DNA of 64,000 bases from Hymenobacter swuensis DY53 (GTDB taxonomy: Bacteria; Bacteroidota; Bacteroidia; Cytophagales; Hymenobacteraceae), in assembly GCF_000576555.1 (NCBI RefSeq), contig NZ_CP007145.1, forward strand, positions 3,366,001 through 3,430,000, written 5' to 3'. Each line of letters begins with the position of its first letter. Position 1 is the first letter of the stretch. Positions 47,870-56,409 of this stretch are shown piece by piece. A program made the translations under genes and the position numbers. Under the pieces are notes generated by a model that did not search any database, was not told the origin of the DNA, and saw nothing but the letters and a program-made list of their open reading frames with translations.

Positions 47870-49201
47870 ATGGCCATTGCCATTCTGGGCGGCGGTATTT
47901 CAGGCCTCACGCTGGCTTGGTACCTGCAGCGCGCCGGCCTCGATTACGACCTGTTTGACGCCAGCCCCCGCCCGGGCGGCACCATCCGCACGGAGCAGCG
48001 CGACGGCTACCTGCTCGAAACCGGCCCCAACTCGCTACAACTCTCCGATGAGCTGCGCGACTTGGTGGAAGGGCTGGATCTGGGGAGCCAGCTGCAGGAC
48101 GCTGCCGCCGTGAGCCAGAACCGCTACGTGCTGCGCCAGGGCCGTTACCAGCAGCTGCCCGCCTCGCCACCAAAGCTGCTGACCAGCTCGTTTTTCAGCC
48201 TAAAGGCGCGCCTGGGGCTGGTGCGGGAGCTATTCCAGCCGGCCGTGTCGGTTAACCCTGAGGAAACTCTGGCCCAATTCTTCACGCGCCGGTTCGGGCA
48301 AGAGGTCGTGGATTATGCCCTGAATCCATTTATCTCGGGCATTTACGCCGGCGACCCGGCCCGGCTGCTACTCTACAAGACGTTCCCGCAGCTGGCGGCC
48401 ATGGAGCAGCAGCACGGTTCCGTTATCCGGGGGCTGATGAAAAGCAAGAGTCCCGCCGGCCGCCGCCGCATCGTGTCGCTGACCGGCGGCCTGCAGACGC
48501 TCACTGATACGCTGGCCCGCAAGCTGCGCCGCGCCCACTTCGGGCAGGCCGCTACCCATCTGCACCGCCGCGCCGATGATGGCCGCTGGGAGCTGGAAAC
48601 TACGGCCGGCCCCGCCCCGCGCCTCTACCAGCACGTGGTGCTGGCCCTGCCGGCCTACGCCGCCGCCCCGCTGCTGCAGGAGCAGTTCCCGGAAGCTGCG
48701 GCGGCCCTGGCAGCGGTGTACTACCCGCCTATGACGGCTATTTACACGGCCTACCAGCGCGCCGACGTCACGCATCCGCTCGATGGCTTCGGGGCGCTGC
48801 ACCCCAAAGCCGAGCAGCCCTACGCGGCCGGCAGCATCTGGACCAGCTCCATCTTCCCGGGCCGCGCCCCGGCCGACCAAGTGCTGTTTACCACCTTTGT
48901 GGGCGGCAGCCAGTACGAGGCCGAGGCCCGCCAGCCCGAGGCCAAGCAGAAAGCCGCCGTGCATCAGGAGCTGAGCCGCTTCTACGGCATCCGGGCCGGG
49001 GTCGCGCCGGTATGGCAGTACCGCTACTACTGGGAGCGGGCCATTCCGCAGTTCGATGCACGCATTCCGGCCGCTCATACCGCCGCCGATACCTTGGCGG
49101 CCCAGGGTCTGTACGTCACGGCCAACTGGCGGGCCGGCGTGGGCGTACCCGATTGCATCCGCCACGCCCGGCAGCTGGCCACCATGCTTGCCGCCCGGTA
49201 G
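47870..49201 (+). CDS. hemG: Protoporphyrinogen oxidase (HemG/HemY type)
   Basis: This 443-residue FAD enzyme oxidises protoporphyrinogen IX (or coproporphyrinogen) in heme synthesis. It starts at ATG 47870 with the dinucleotide-binding MAIAILGGGISGLTLAWYLQ, followed by PRPGGTIRTEQRDGYLLETG, the second conserved part. NPFISGIYAGDPARLLLYKTF and the C-terminal GLYVTANWRAGVGVPDCIRH complete the HemY-type pattern. It is oxygen-dependent, consistent with an aerobe. Monocistronic, from a close TATCTTTG element. Confidence 0.92.
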   Translation: MAIAILGGGISGLTLAWYLQRAGLDYDLFDASPRPGGTIRTEQRDGYLLETGPNSLQLSDELRDLVEGLDLGSQLQDAAAVSQNRYVLRQGRYQQLPASPPKLLTSSFFSLKARLGLVRELFQPAVSVNPEETLAQFFTRRFGQEVVDYALNPFISGIYAGDPARLLLYKTFPQLAAMEQQHGSVIRGLMKSKSPAGRRRIVSLTGGLQTLTDTLARKLRRAHFGQAATHLHRRADDGRWELETTAGPAPRLYQHVVLALPAYAAAPLLQEQFPEAAAALAAVYYPPMTAIYTAYQRADVTHPLDGFGALHPKAEQPYAAGSIWTSSIFPGRAPADQVLFTTFVGGSQYEAEARQPEAKQKAAVHQELSRFYGIRAGVAPVWQYRYYWERAIPQFDARIPAAHTAADTLAAQGLYVTANWRAGVGVPDCIRHARQLATMLAAR

Positions 49202-49374
49202 TGAGGGTGTTGCAGAAAATAGCTTTATCGTAAACCAGATTCCGGTGACGGAGTGTTATGGAAAGCGACACCGTGCTTCGGCAACCGTTGCCCCTGTTTT
49301 CGCATCCTTGCTTTACGGTGAAAATCCCCGGCAACGGGCCTCGTTATTTGCGACGGTACACTAAAACAAACTTC

Positions 49375-49382
49375 TACCTTTG
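49375..49382 (+). promoter_or_regulatory. -7 element TACCTTTG directly before a start codon
   Basis: Exact match ending five bases before ATG 49388; a TTG is present at 49348-49350. Transcription would start about at the ATG, giving a leaderless message. Confidence 0.45.
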
Positions 49383-49387
49383 CGGGA

Positions 49388-50164
49388 ATGAATGACGGGG
49401 TTGTCCTGATACCGACCTATAATGAGCGAGAAAACGCGGAGCTGATCATCCGCAAGGTTTTCTCGCTGCCGCAGGCGTTTGATGTGCTCATCATCGACGA
49501 CGGTTCGCCCGACGGTACCGCCGCCATCGTGCGCGGGCTGATGAGCGAGTTTGCGGGCCGTCTGTTTCTGGAAGAGCGGGCGGGCAAGCTGGGCCTGGGT
49601 ACGGCCTACATTCACGGCTTCCGCTGGGCGTTGGCTCATGGCTACGAGTACGTGTTTGAGATGGATGCCGACTTCTCCCACAACCCCGACGACCTCATCC
49701 GCCTCTACGACGCCTGTGCCCACCAAGGCTACGACCTGGCCATTGGGTCCCGCTACATTCAGGGTGTGAACGTGGTGAACTGGCCGATGGACCGGGTGCT
49801 GATGTCGTATTTTGCCTCGGCCTACGTGCGCCTGATTACCCGCATGCCCATCCGTGACGCGACGGCCGGCTTCAAGTGCTACACGGCCCGCGTACTGCGC
49901 ACCATTCCGCTCGACCAGATCCGGTTTGTGGGCTACGCCTTCCAGATTGAGATGAAATGGCTGGCCTACAAGTACGGCTTCCGGCTCAAGGAAGTGCCCA
50001 TCATCTTCACCGACCGCACCCGGGGCTCTTCCAAAATGAGCAAAGGCATCGTAAAAGAAGCCTTTTTCGGGGTGCTGCAAATGAAAATCCACAGCTGGTT
50101 CCGGCAGTTTGAGCGGGTAGATACCGCTCCGGCCCTGGCAGCCTTACCGGCTACCTCCGAGTAG
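49388..50164 (+). CDS. GT2 polyprenol-phosphate mannosyltransferase (DPM1-like)
   Basis: This 258-residue GT2 enzyme makes a polyprenyl-phosphate sugar donor. Motifs: VLIPTYNERENAELIIRKVF, VLIIDDGSPDGTAAIVRGLM, the DxD in VFEMDADFSHNPDDLIRL, and DATAGFKCYTARVLRTIPLD. FTDRTRGSSKMSKGIVKEAF is the C-terminal signature typical of dolichol-phosphate-mannose synthases. No membrane anchor follows, as in the DPM1 type. It could feed the GT39 enzyme encoded at 6.4-8.0 kb. Confidence 0.92.
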   Translation: MNDGVVLIPTYNERENAELIIRKVFSLPQAFDVLIIDDGSPDGTAAIVRGLMSEFAGRLFLEERAGKLGLGTAYIHGFRWALAHGYEYVFEMDADFSHNPDDLIRLYDACAHQGYDLAIGSRYIQGVNVVNWPMDRVLMSYFASAYVRLITRMPIRDATAGFKCYTARVLRTIPLDQIRFVGYAFQIEMKWLAYKYGFRLKEVPIIFTDRTRGSSKMSKGIVKEAFFGVLQMKIHSWFRQFERVDTAPALAALPATSE

Positions 50165-50192
50165 CAAACAGCCAAAATCACCTGATTGCGGA

Positions 50193-50233
50193 GCCCTGAA
50201 GTTTTGTAGCCACTGGCCACGAAACTTCAGGGC
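50193..50233 (+). terminator. Hairpin terminator after the GT2 gene
   Basis: Arms GCCCTGAAGTTT (50193-50204) and its complement (50222-50233), followed by GTTCTTTTT. Intrinsic terminator. Confidence 0.7.
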
Positions 50234-50266
50234 GTTCTTTTTCAGCGGGTCACGTATCTTACCCCG

Positions 50267-51211
50267 ATGGAAATATCCCCGCTGTTCTGGGTTGGCTTCA
50301 ATGTGGGCGTGGTGGCCCTGTTGCTCCTCGATTTGCTCGTGTTCAACCGCAAGGCGCACGTAGTGCGCATGCGGGAAGCCCTGGGCTGGAGCGCGTTCTG
50401 GATTGCCCTCTCACTGAGCTTCAACTATGCCGTGTACCACTGGATGGGCAAGCAGGCGGCCCTGGAATTCCTGACGGGCTACCTCATTGAGAAGTCATTG
50501 AGCGTGGACAACCTGTTCGTATTCCTGCTCATTTTCACCTACTTCAAGGTACCGCCGCAGTATCAGCACAAGATTCTGTTCTGGGGCATTATCGGGGCTT
50601 TGGTGCTGCGAGCGGCCTTCATTTTGGCTGGGGCGGCACTGCTAGCAAAGTTCCACTTCCTGCTGTACGTGCTGGGCGCGTTCCTAGTGTACACCGGCGT
50701 GAAGATGGCCACCAGCGGCGGCGAGCCGGAAATCGACCCCGACAACAACCCGGTGGTCAAGTTCCTGAGCCGCCATTTGCCCATCACCAACCGCCTGCAC
50801 GAAGGACGGTTTTTCGTGCGCCAGAACGGGATGCTGTTTGCCACGCCCCTGCTGGTGGTACTGGTGATGGTGGAAACCACCGACGTCGTGTTTGCCGCCG
50901 ACTCCATCCCCGCCATCCTGGCCGTTTCGCGCGACACGTTCATCGTGTACACCAGCAACGTATTTGCCCTGCTGGGGCTGCGGGCGTTGTATTTCGCGCT
51001 GGAAAGCCTCATGCGGCTGTTTCACTACCTGCACTACGGCCTCTCGCTCATCCTCATCTTCATCGGCGGCAAGCTACTGGCCACCGAGTTTCTGCACATC
51101 CCGATGGGCATTTCCTTGGGTGTCGTCGGCCTGATTCTGACCGGTTCCGTTGGGCTGTCGTTGCTGTTTCCGAAGAAGGAGGCAGAAGAGGGAGTAAAAG
51201 AGAGAAAGTAA
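50267..51211 (+). CDS. TerC/Alx-family membrane protein
   Basis: This 314-residue protein has about nine helices. The family signature is clear: LIEKSLSVDNLFVFLLIFTY, MVETTDVVFAADSIPAILAV, and NVFALLGLRALYFALESLM. Acidic residues in the helices form the metal site. TerC/Alx proteins export manganese or load metal on secreted proteins and are tied to tellurite resistance and pH response. No ter cluster or yybP riboswitch was seen upstream: only 102 bases separate it from the GT2 gene. Its last codons form the first arm of a 45-bp hairpin. Confidence 0.92.
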   Translation: MEISPLFWVGFNVGVVALLLLDLLVFNRKAHVVRMREALGWSAFWIALSLSFNYAVYHWMGKQAALEFLTGYLIEKSLSVDNLFVFLLIFTYFKVPPQYQHKILFWGIIGALVLRAAFILAGAALLAKFHFLLYVLGAFLVYTGVKMATSGGEPEIDPDNNPVVKFLSRHLPITNRLHEGRFFVRQNGMLFATPLLVVLVMVETTDVVFAADSIPAILAVSRDTFIVYTSNVFALLGLRALYFALESLMRLFHYLHYGLSLILIFIGGKLLATEFLHIPMGISLGVVGLILTGSVGLSLLFPKKEAEEGVKERK

Positions 51212-51281
51212 AAAGTCAAAGCCCGTTCTCCTCATAAGGAGAACGGGCTTTGACTTTTTACTTTCTCTCTTTTACTCCCTC
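51188..51281. terminator. 45-bp perfect hairpin overlapping the TerC stop codon
   Basis: Perfect arms 51188-51232 and 51237-51281 with loop CATA. The first arm covers the last seven TerC codons and the stop; the second ends adjacent to the stop codon of the convergent GT51 gene. Confidence 0.85.
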
Positions 51282-53435
51282 CTAATTCCCCGTTGGCGGG
51301 GTGGTGGGCGGGGCGGGCTGGTTGGTGTTTACGCCGGCGTCGGGGGCCGTGTCGCCGCCGAGCAGGTCAATCAGATTCAAAGGCTCGTACTGCGACGAAT
51401 CGGCCGCGACGGTGGTGCGGACCGTGTCGCGGGTGGCCCGCACGATGTACTGGCGGGCGGGTCCTTGGAAGTTCACGGAGGTGCCCACGTTCTCGTACTC
51501 GCTCTGCGAAATGTAGCCTTTGCGGGCCATCAGCTGGGCAATCAGGCGGTGGAAGTACCGCCCGCTCACGCGCATCTCGCCGTACTGGTTGAAACCGTTG
51601 CGGTAGTATTTGGGGCGCGGCACAATGCTGGCCAAGAACAGGCTTTCCGACAGATTCAGGTTGCGCGGCTCCTTGGCAAAGTAGAATTCGGCCGCCTCGT
51701 GTACGCCGTAAATCTTCGGGCCCCACTCAATAATGTTCAGGTACACTTCCAGCATCCGCTCCTTGGTAGCTAAGCGGGTGTTTTCGATAATCCAGACAAT
51801 CAGCGCCTCCTCGGCCTTGCGCACCAAGGTTTTCTTGCGGGTCAGGAACACGTTTTTCACCAGCTGCATGCTGATGGTGCTGCCGCCCCGGGCGAAGCGC
51901 CGCTCCTTCAGGTTCTGGATGGCTGACTTCACAAACGCCTTCTCCATAAACCCGCGGTGCGTCATGAAGCGCGGGTCCTCGGCCGTCATGATGGCGTACT
52001 TCAGATAGTCGGAAACCTGGTTGTAGGGCGTGTATTCGGGGTTGGAGGGGCCCACCAGGAAGGTTTTGACCGTATCGCCTTTGTCGTTATAGGCGGTGTG
52101 TAGGAACTCCTCGTTGAGCTGGTTCAGGTTTTCGCGGCCGAAGCGGGTAATGCGGAACTTGGTGGCTCGCAGGCCCGAATCGAACTTGAGGCTGTCCAGC
52201 TGATTCATGTTCAGGTCGGCCATGAGGTGGTACTGCACCGTGCCCTCGGCCTGGGTGCCTTCCAGGCTCTCAAACATACCCTCGGGCAAAGAGGCGAAGA
52301 AGTCGTTGGCCTTGGTTTCGCTGGATTCCACGTTCAGCTTCACCTGCACGCCGGCCAGCAGCTGGTTGCGGTTAGTGAGGCCGTTGATGTCCTTGCCAAT
52401 CACCCGTTCCGGCACCGGCAGGCGGCGCATCGTCAGCTCCGGAAACAGCTCCATTTTGTTGAGCAGTACCCGGGTGCCCTTTTCCAGCGCAAACGAGGCC
52501 TGGCCTAGCTTCATCACGAAATCAATGCCACCGCGCGGGAACCGTACGTCGCTATCCGAGAGCTTGGGATGGTTCACGATGAAATTAGCCGCCGAGGCGG
52601 TGCCTTTCAGCAGCAGTTCGTCGTCGCCGCTCAAATCCTTTTCCGAGAGACTCACCCGCACCGTGTCGAACTGCACGCGGGCGCCGTAGCGGCTCTGCAC
52701 GTAAGGCAGGACCACCGGCCGCTTATCCAGCCCGAACACGCGGGCATCCACTTCGTAGTCGCCGGCGTCAATGTGCCCTTCCACGCCCATACGGTTTTCC
52801 ACCGAGTCGATAACGGCCGTCAGCTGGCCGCTGATGTCGCCGTCCTCGATGGCCAGACGCGGCATGGTGAGGCGGGCGCGGTGGCGGGGGCTTTCGTACG
52901 TCACCAGGAAATGCTGGAAATCGGCCTCCTCGGGAATATTGTCGAAGGTAGCCTCCAGCAGCTGATTGGCGAGTAGGCCGTAGTTGGTACCTTTGGTAGT
53001 GTCGCGTGGGACGGCCGGTTGGGTTTTCTTCTTTTTGTAGAGGAAGGAGTAGTTATCCTCACCGCTGCGGGTTTTGCGGGCCGTGAGGCGGGCACTGTCG
53101 ATTTCGAGGTTGCTGAATACGGGGCGGCCGGCAAACAGGCTGCGCACGCTCAGGGAGGCGCGCACTACTTGGGCGCGCAGTAACGTATCGGTGGAGGCAG
53201 CGGGTGTCAGGCTCACCCCTTCCAGCTGCACGGTATTGAGGTCGGTGAAGCGGGCCGGGCCCAGGGTGAGCACCACCGGAAACTTGCGTTCTACTTTGGC
53301 TTTCACCTGCAGCAGCGCGTAATCGAGCAGTTGTTGGCGCTTGGCGAGAAAAATACCGAGGCCGATGAGCAGAAGCAGGGCCAGAACGCCGAGGCCGAGG
53401 CCGATTTTTTTCTTGGTAGCTGAAGTCACGCGCAC
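51282..53435 (-). CDS. GT51 peptidoglycan glycosyltransferase with long AsmA-like N-terminal region
   Basis: This 717-residue protein uses a GTG start (53435 or 53429); a membrane anchor follows (KKIGLGLGVLALLLLIGLGI). Residues about 40-420 look like a periplasmic AsmA/DUF-type beta-rich domain (LTLGPARFTDLNTVQLEGVS). The C-terminal part, from about 430, is a GT51 transglycosylase: YAIMTAEDPRFMTHRGFMEK (catalytic Glu), RGGSTISMQLVKNVFLTRKK and KERMLEVYLNIIEWGPKIYG. There is no transpeptidase domain, so it resembles a monofunctional glycosyltransferase. It polymerises lipid II, perhaps coupled to the AsmA-like region. Confidence 0.88.
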   Translation of the reverse strand: MRVTSATKKKIGLGLGVLALLLLIGLGIFLAKRQQLLDYALLQVKAKVERKFPVVLTLGPARFTDLNTVQLEGVSLTPAASTDTLLRAQVVRASLSVRSLFAGRPVFSNLEIDSARLTARKTRSGEDNYSFLYKKKKTQPAVPRDTTKGTNYGLLANQLLEATFDNIPEEADFQHFLVTYESPRHRARLTMPRLAIEDGDISGQLTAVIDSVENRMGVEGHIDAGDYEVDARVFGLDKRPVVLPYVQSRYGARVQFDTVRVSLSEKDLSGDDELLLKGTASAANFIVNHPKLSDSDVRFPRGGIDFVMKLGQASFALEKGTRVLLNKMELFPELTMRRLPVPERVIGKDINGLTNRNQLLAGVQVKLNVESSETKANDFFASLPEGMFESLEGTQAEGTVQYHLMADLNMNQLDSLKFDSGLRATKFRITRFGRENLNQLNEEFLHTAYNDKGDTVKTFLVGPSNPEYTPYNQVSDYLKYAIMTAEDPRFMTHRGFMEKAFVKSAIQNLKERRFARGGSTISMQLVKNVFLTRKKTLVRKAEEALIVWIIENTRLATKERMLEVYLNIIEWGPKIYGVHEAAEFYFAKEPRNLNLSESLFLASIVPRPKYYRNGFNQYGEMRVSGRYFHRLIAQLMARKGYISQSEYENVGTSVNFQGPARQYIVRATRDTVRTTVAADSSQYEPLNLIDLLGGDTAPDAGVNTNQPAPPTTPPTGN

Positions 53436-53505
53436 AGATCGGAGAGAAAGGAAGGGGCGGCAGGCCGTAGCCAGATTCGTGCCGAACCTGCCGCCGCCCG
53501 GGCAG

Positions 53506-53513
53506 CAAAGGTA
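53506..53513 (-). promoter_or_regulatory. -7 element TACCTTTG for the GT51 gene
   Basis: Complement of CAAAGGTA at 53506-53513, an exact match, 71 bases before the GTG start. Confidence 0.5.
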
Positions 53514-53535
53514 ACGAAAAAGGCCCGCGTCCCGA

Positions 53536-53566
53536 TTGGCCCGCGCCCCGCCTTCCGCTACCTTTG
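53536..53566 (+). promoter_or_regulatory. Complete Bacteroidota promoter of purB
   Basis: TTG (53536-53538), 20 bases, TACCTTTG (53559-53566). The -33 and -7 elements with canonical spacing; ATG lies 33 bases downstream at 53599. Confidence 0.75.
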
Positions 53567-53598
53567 GCCCGTCCCTGGCCATTTTCTTTCCTCTACGT

Positions 53599-54963
53599 AT
53601 GTCCGCTGCCCCCGATTACAGCACGCTTACTCCGCTCACCGCCGTTTCGCCCCTTGATGGCCGGTACCGCCGCCAGACTACCCCGCTGGCCGCCTACTTC
53701 TCCGAGCTGGCCCTGATCCGGTACCGGGTGCTGGTGGAAGTAGAGTACTTCATTGCCCTCTGCGAGCTGCCGCTGCCCCAGCTGCAAGGTGTTGATGCAG
53801 CAGTTTTCGGGCAGCTACGCGGCCTCTACACCAGCTTCAGCACCGCCGATGCCGAGGCCGTAAAGGCCCACGAGCGGGTTACGAACCACGACGTAAAGGC
53901 CGTGGAGTACTTTCTGCGGGACCGGTTTACGGCCCTGGGCCTGGGCCAGTACCTGGAGTTCATTCACTTCGGCCTCACGTCCCAGGACATCAATAACACC
54001 GCCATTCCGCTCAGCCTCCAGCACGCGCTTATTCATACGCTATTGCCGGCCTACGCGCAGGTGCGCAACCAGCTGGCCACCCGCGCCCAGAGCTGGGCCG
54101 CCGTGCCCATGCTGGCCCGCACCCACGGCCAGCCGGCCTCGCCTACCCGCCTGGGTAAGGAAGTGGAGGTGTTTGTGGCCCGGCTGGATGCGCAGGTGGA
54201 GCTGCTGGGCCAGGTGCCGTTCGGGGCCAAGTTCGGCGGGGCCACCGGCAACTTCAACGCCCACCACGTAGCCTACCCCGGCACCGACTGGCACCAGTTT
54301 GCCCAGCAGTTTGTGGAAGGCCGGCTGGGCCTCAAGCGCAGCCACCCCACCACCCAGATTGAGCACTACGACCACCTAGCCGCCCTCTGCGACGGCCTCA
54401 AGCGCCTCAACACCATCCTCATTGACTTGGCGCGCGACGTGTGGCAGTACATTTCCCTGGGCTACTTCCGCCAGACGGTGAAGGCTGGCGAGGTGGGTTC
54501 CTCAGCCATGCCCCACAAGGTGAACCCCATTGACTTCGAAAACGCCGAGGGCAACCTGGGCCTGGCCAACGCCGTGCTGGAGCATCTCTCGGCCAAGCTG
54601 CCCATCAGCCGCCTCCAGCGCGACCTCACCGACTCCACCGTGCTGCGCAACCTAGGCGTACCGCTGGGCCACACCCTCATTGCCCTCACCGCTTTGCAGC
54701 GCGGCCTCGACAAGCTGGCCCTCGACGAAGCCGCCCTCCGCCGCGACCTGGACGATAACTGGGCCGTGGTGGCCGAGGCCCTGCAAACCATCCTGCGCCG
54801 CGAAAACTACCCCGACCCCTACAACGCCCTCAAAGCTCTCACCCGCACCGGCACTACCATCAGCCAAGCCACCATCAGCGAGTTTGTGGACGGCCTCAGC
54901 GTGAGCGACGCCGTGAAGCAGGAGCTGCGCGCCATCACGCCCAGCAGTTACGTGGGCGTGTAG
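53599..54963 (+). CDS. purB: Adenylosuccinate lyase
   Basis: This 454-residue fumarase/aspartase-superfamily enzyme acts twice in purine synthesis (SAICAR and adenylosuccinate cleavage). It starts at ATG 53599 just after the promoter. The mobile signature loop is SSAMPHKVNPIDFENAEGNL, with its serine pair; TSQDINNTAIPLSLQHALI and ARTHGQPASPTRLGKEVEVF are further conserved segments containing catalytic His. SPLDGRYRRQTTPLAAYFSE at the N-terminus is the E. coli-type PurB form. Confidence 0.96.
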   Translation: MSAAPDYSTLTPLTAVSPLDGRYRRQTTPLAAYFSELALIRYRVLVEVEYFIALCELPLPQLQGVDAAVFGQLRGLYTSFSTADAEAVKAHERVTNHDVKAVEYFLRDRFTALGLGQYLEFIHFGLTSQDINNTAIPLSLQHALIHTLLPAYAQVRNQLATRAQSWAAVPMLARTHGQPASPTRLGKEVEVFVARLDAQVELLGQVPFGAKFGGATGNFNAHHVAYPGTDWHQFAQQFVEGRLGLKRSHPTTQIEHYDHLAALCDGLKRLNTILIDLARDVWQYISLGYFRQTVKAGEVGSSAMPHKVNPIDFENAEGNLGLANAVLEHLSAKLPISRLQRDLTDSTVLRNLGVPLGHTLIALTALQRGLDKLALDEAALRRDLDDNWAVVAEALQTILRRENYPDPYNALKALTRTGTTISQATISEFVDGLSVSDAVKQELRAITPSSYVGV

Positions 54964-55015
54964 CACCTATTCGCGGCAGTTTCTTGCCGCGTAAGCGCGG
55001 CCCGGTATCTTTTCC

Positions 55016-56293
55016 ATGCGTGATTCAAGTAGCTTCGCTGGAGCTATGCAGTATTCACCTCCGGAAAAGGCGTCGGGCCGCGTTTCTGCGTTCCATCTAC
55101 CCGCATCGGGTAGTCGGTTATTGCTTCTGGCCCTGTTGTGGGTCTGGAGTGCAGGAACTTTGGAAGCCGCCGCCGTGACCAACGACACGCTCGCCATCAG
55201 CCTGCTCACCTGCGCGCCGGGCTCCGAAACGTACGCCTTGTTCGGACACTCCGCGCTACGCGTCACCAATCCTGGCCGGGGCTTGGACCACGTGTACAAC
55301 TACGGCACCTTCGATTTCCGCACATCGAACTTCTACTGGCGCTTTCTGCGCGGCGACTTGCGCTATTCTTTGTCGGCCAGCTCGTTTGCTGAGTTCCGGG
55401 AAGCCTATCGGCAGGAAAACCGGGCCGTCACTGAGCAGGTGCTAGCACTGCGTCAGCCCGAGGCCCGCCTGTTGCACCAGCAGCTGGAAACTACGCTGCA
55501 GTCACCGGCCCGATTTTACCGATACCAGTTTTTCACCGATAACTGCACCACGCGTCTGCTGGGCCACCTCCGCAGCGTAACGCAGGCACAACCGCTCCGC
55601 TACACGTACGCCGACTCGGCTATCCGTTACCGGCAGCTCCTGGCACCTTATCTGGCTCCGGCGCCTTGGGTGTCTTTCGGCATGAACATCGGCCTGGGTA
55701 TGCCCGCCGACCGTTACGCCTCCTTCGAGCACCGGCTCTTTCTGCCACTTGAGCTTCAGCGGGCCCTGGCGCATGCTTCCCGGTTGGGGCGGCCCTTCGT
55801 GCAGCAGACCCGCCCGTTACTGAATGTTACGCTACCGCCACGCCCACCCCAGGTGTTTACGCCTTTGTTCTGCCTGGTTGGCCTGGGCCTGCTATTGTTG
55901 CTCGCGCAGCTGCTTCCTACCAGTTACAGCCTGGTACCACGAGTGCTGCACAGCAGCTTCCTGGCGGCGGCCGGCCTGCTGGGCTGCTTCCTGGTAGGGC
56001 TTCAGTTGATTTCCCTGCATTCTCCCGTTCACACCAATTACCAGGTGCTGTGGTTGCAGCCGACGCACTTGTTCTGGGCCTTCGTTCAGCCTCGCCGCGT
56101 TTGGCACCCTTTTCTGGCATCTGCCTTACTGGGTATCGTAGTGGGTGGTTTGGGGGGGTGGATTGTTGACTACGTACGGCCAACGTCCGAATCCGGACTA
56201 TTGTTGGGGTTGCTGTTCTGGCAATTACTGGTTCTGTTTCGGCGTTGCGGTCGGGTATCGGAGCCATTGAAGCAAGCGGGAATGGCTGGCTGA
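55016..56293 (+). CDS. DUF4105/Lnb-like periplasmic protein with C-terminal membrane helices
   Basis: This 425-residue protein begins at ATG 55016, possibly 55046; a hydrophobic segment SRLLLLALLWVWSAGTLEAA serves as signal. The DUF4105-like domain shows LLTCAPGSETYALFGHSALR, VYNYGTFDFRTSNFYWRFLR and YQFFTDNCTTRLLGHLRSV (Cys in the last part probably catalytic, as in Lnb-type lipoprotein N-acyltransferases). Four membrane helices follow from about residue 285. Bacteroidota lack the usual Lnt in many cases, and Lnb-like proteins fill that role; this gene may do so, by inference. Confidence 0.8.
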   Translation: MRDSSSFAGAMQYSPPEKASGRVSAFHLPASGSRLLLLALLWVWSAGTLEAAAVTNDTLAISLLTCAPGSETYALFGHSALRVTNPGRGLDHVYNYGTFDFRTSNFYWRFLRGDLRYSLSASSFAEFREAYRQENRAVTEQVLALRQPEARLLHQQLETTLQSPARFYRYQFFTDNCTTRLLGHLRSVTQAQPLRYTYADSAIRYRQLLAPYLAPAPWVSFGMNIGLGMPADRYASFEHRLFLPLELQRALAHASRLGRPFVQQTRPLLNVTLPPRPPQVFTPLFCLVGLGLLLLLAQLLPTSYSLVPRVLHSSFLAAAGLLGCFLVGLQLISLHSPVHTNYQVLWLQPTHLFWAFVQPRRVWHPFLASALLGIVVGGLGGWIVDYVRPTSESGLLLGLLFWQLLVLFRRCGRVSEPLKQAGMAG

Positions 56294-56409
56294 GCCTACT
56301 CCTTGGCTATTTTCGATTGCCTTACTATCAGCCTATTGCTTGGGCTTCATTGGCTGATGGCAGCCAGCCTGCTACTTTTACCGGCTCATCCCCCTGTTTT
56401 CATCCCCCA

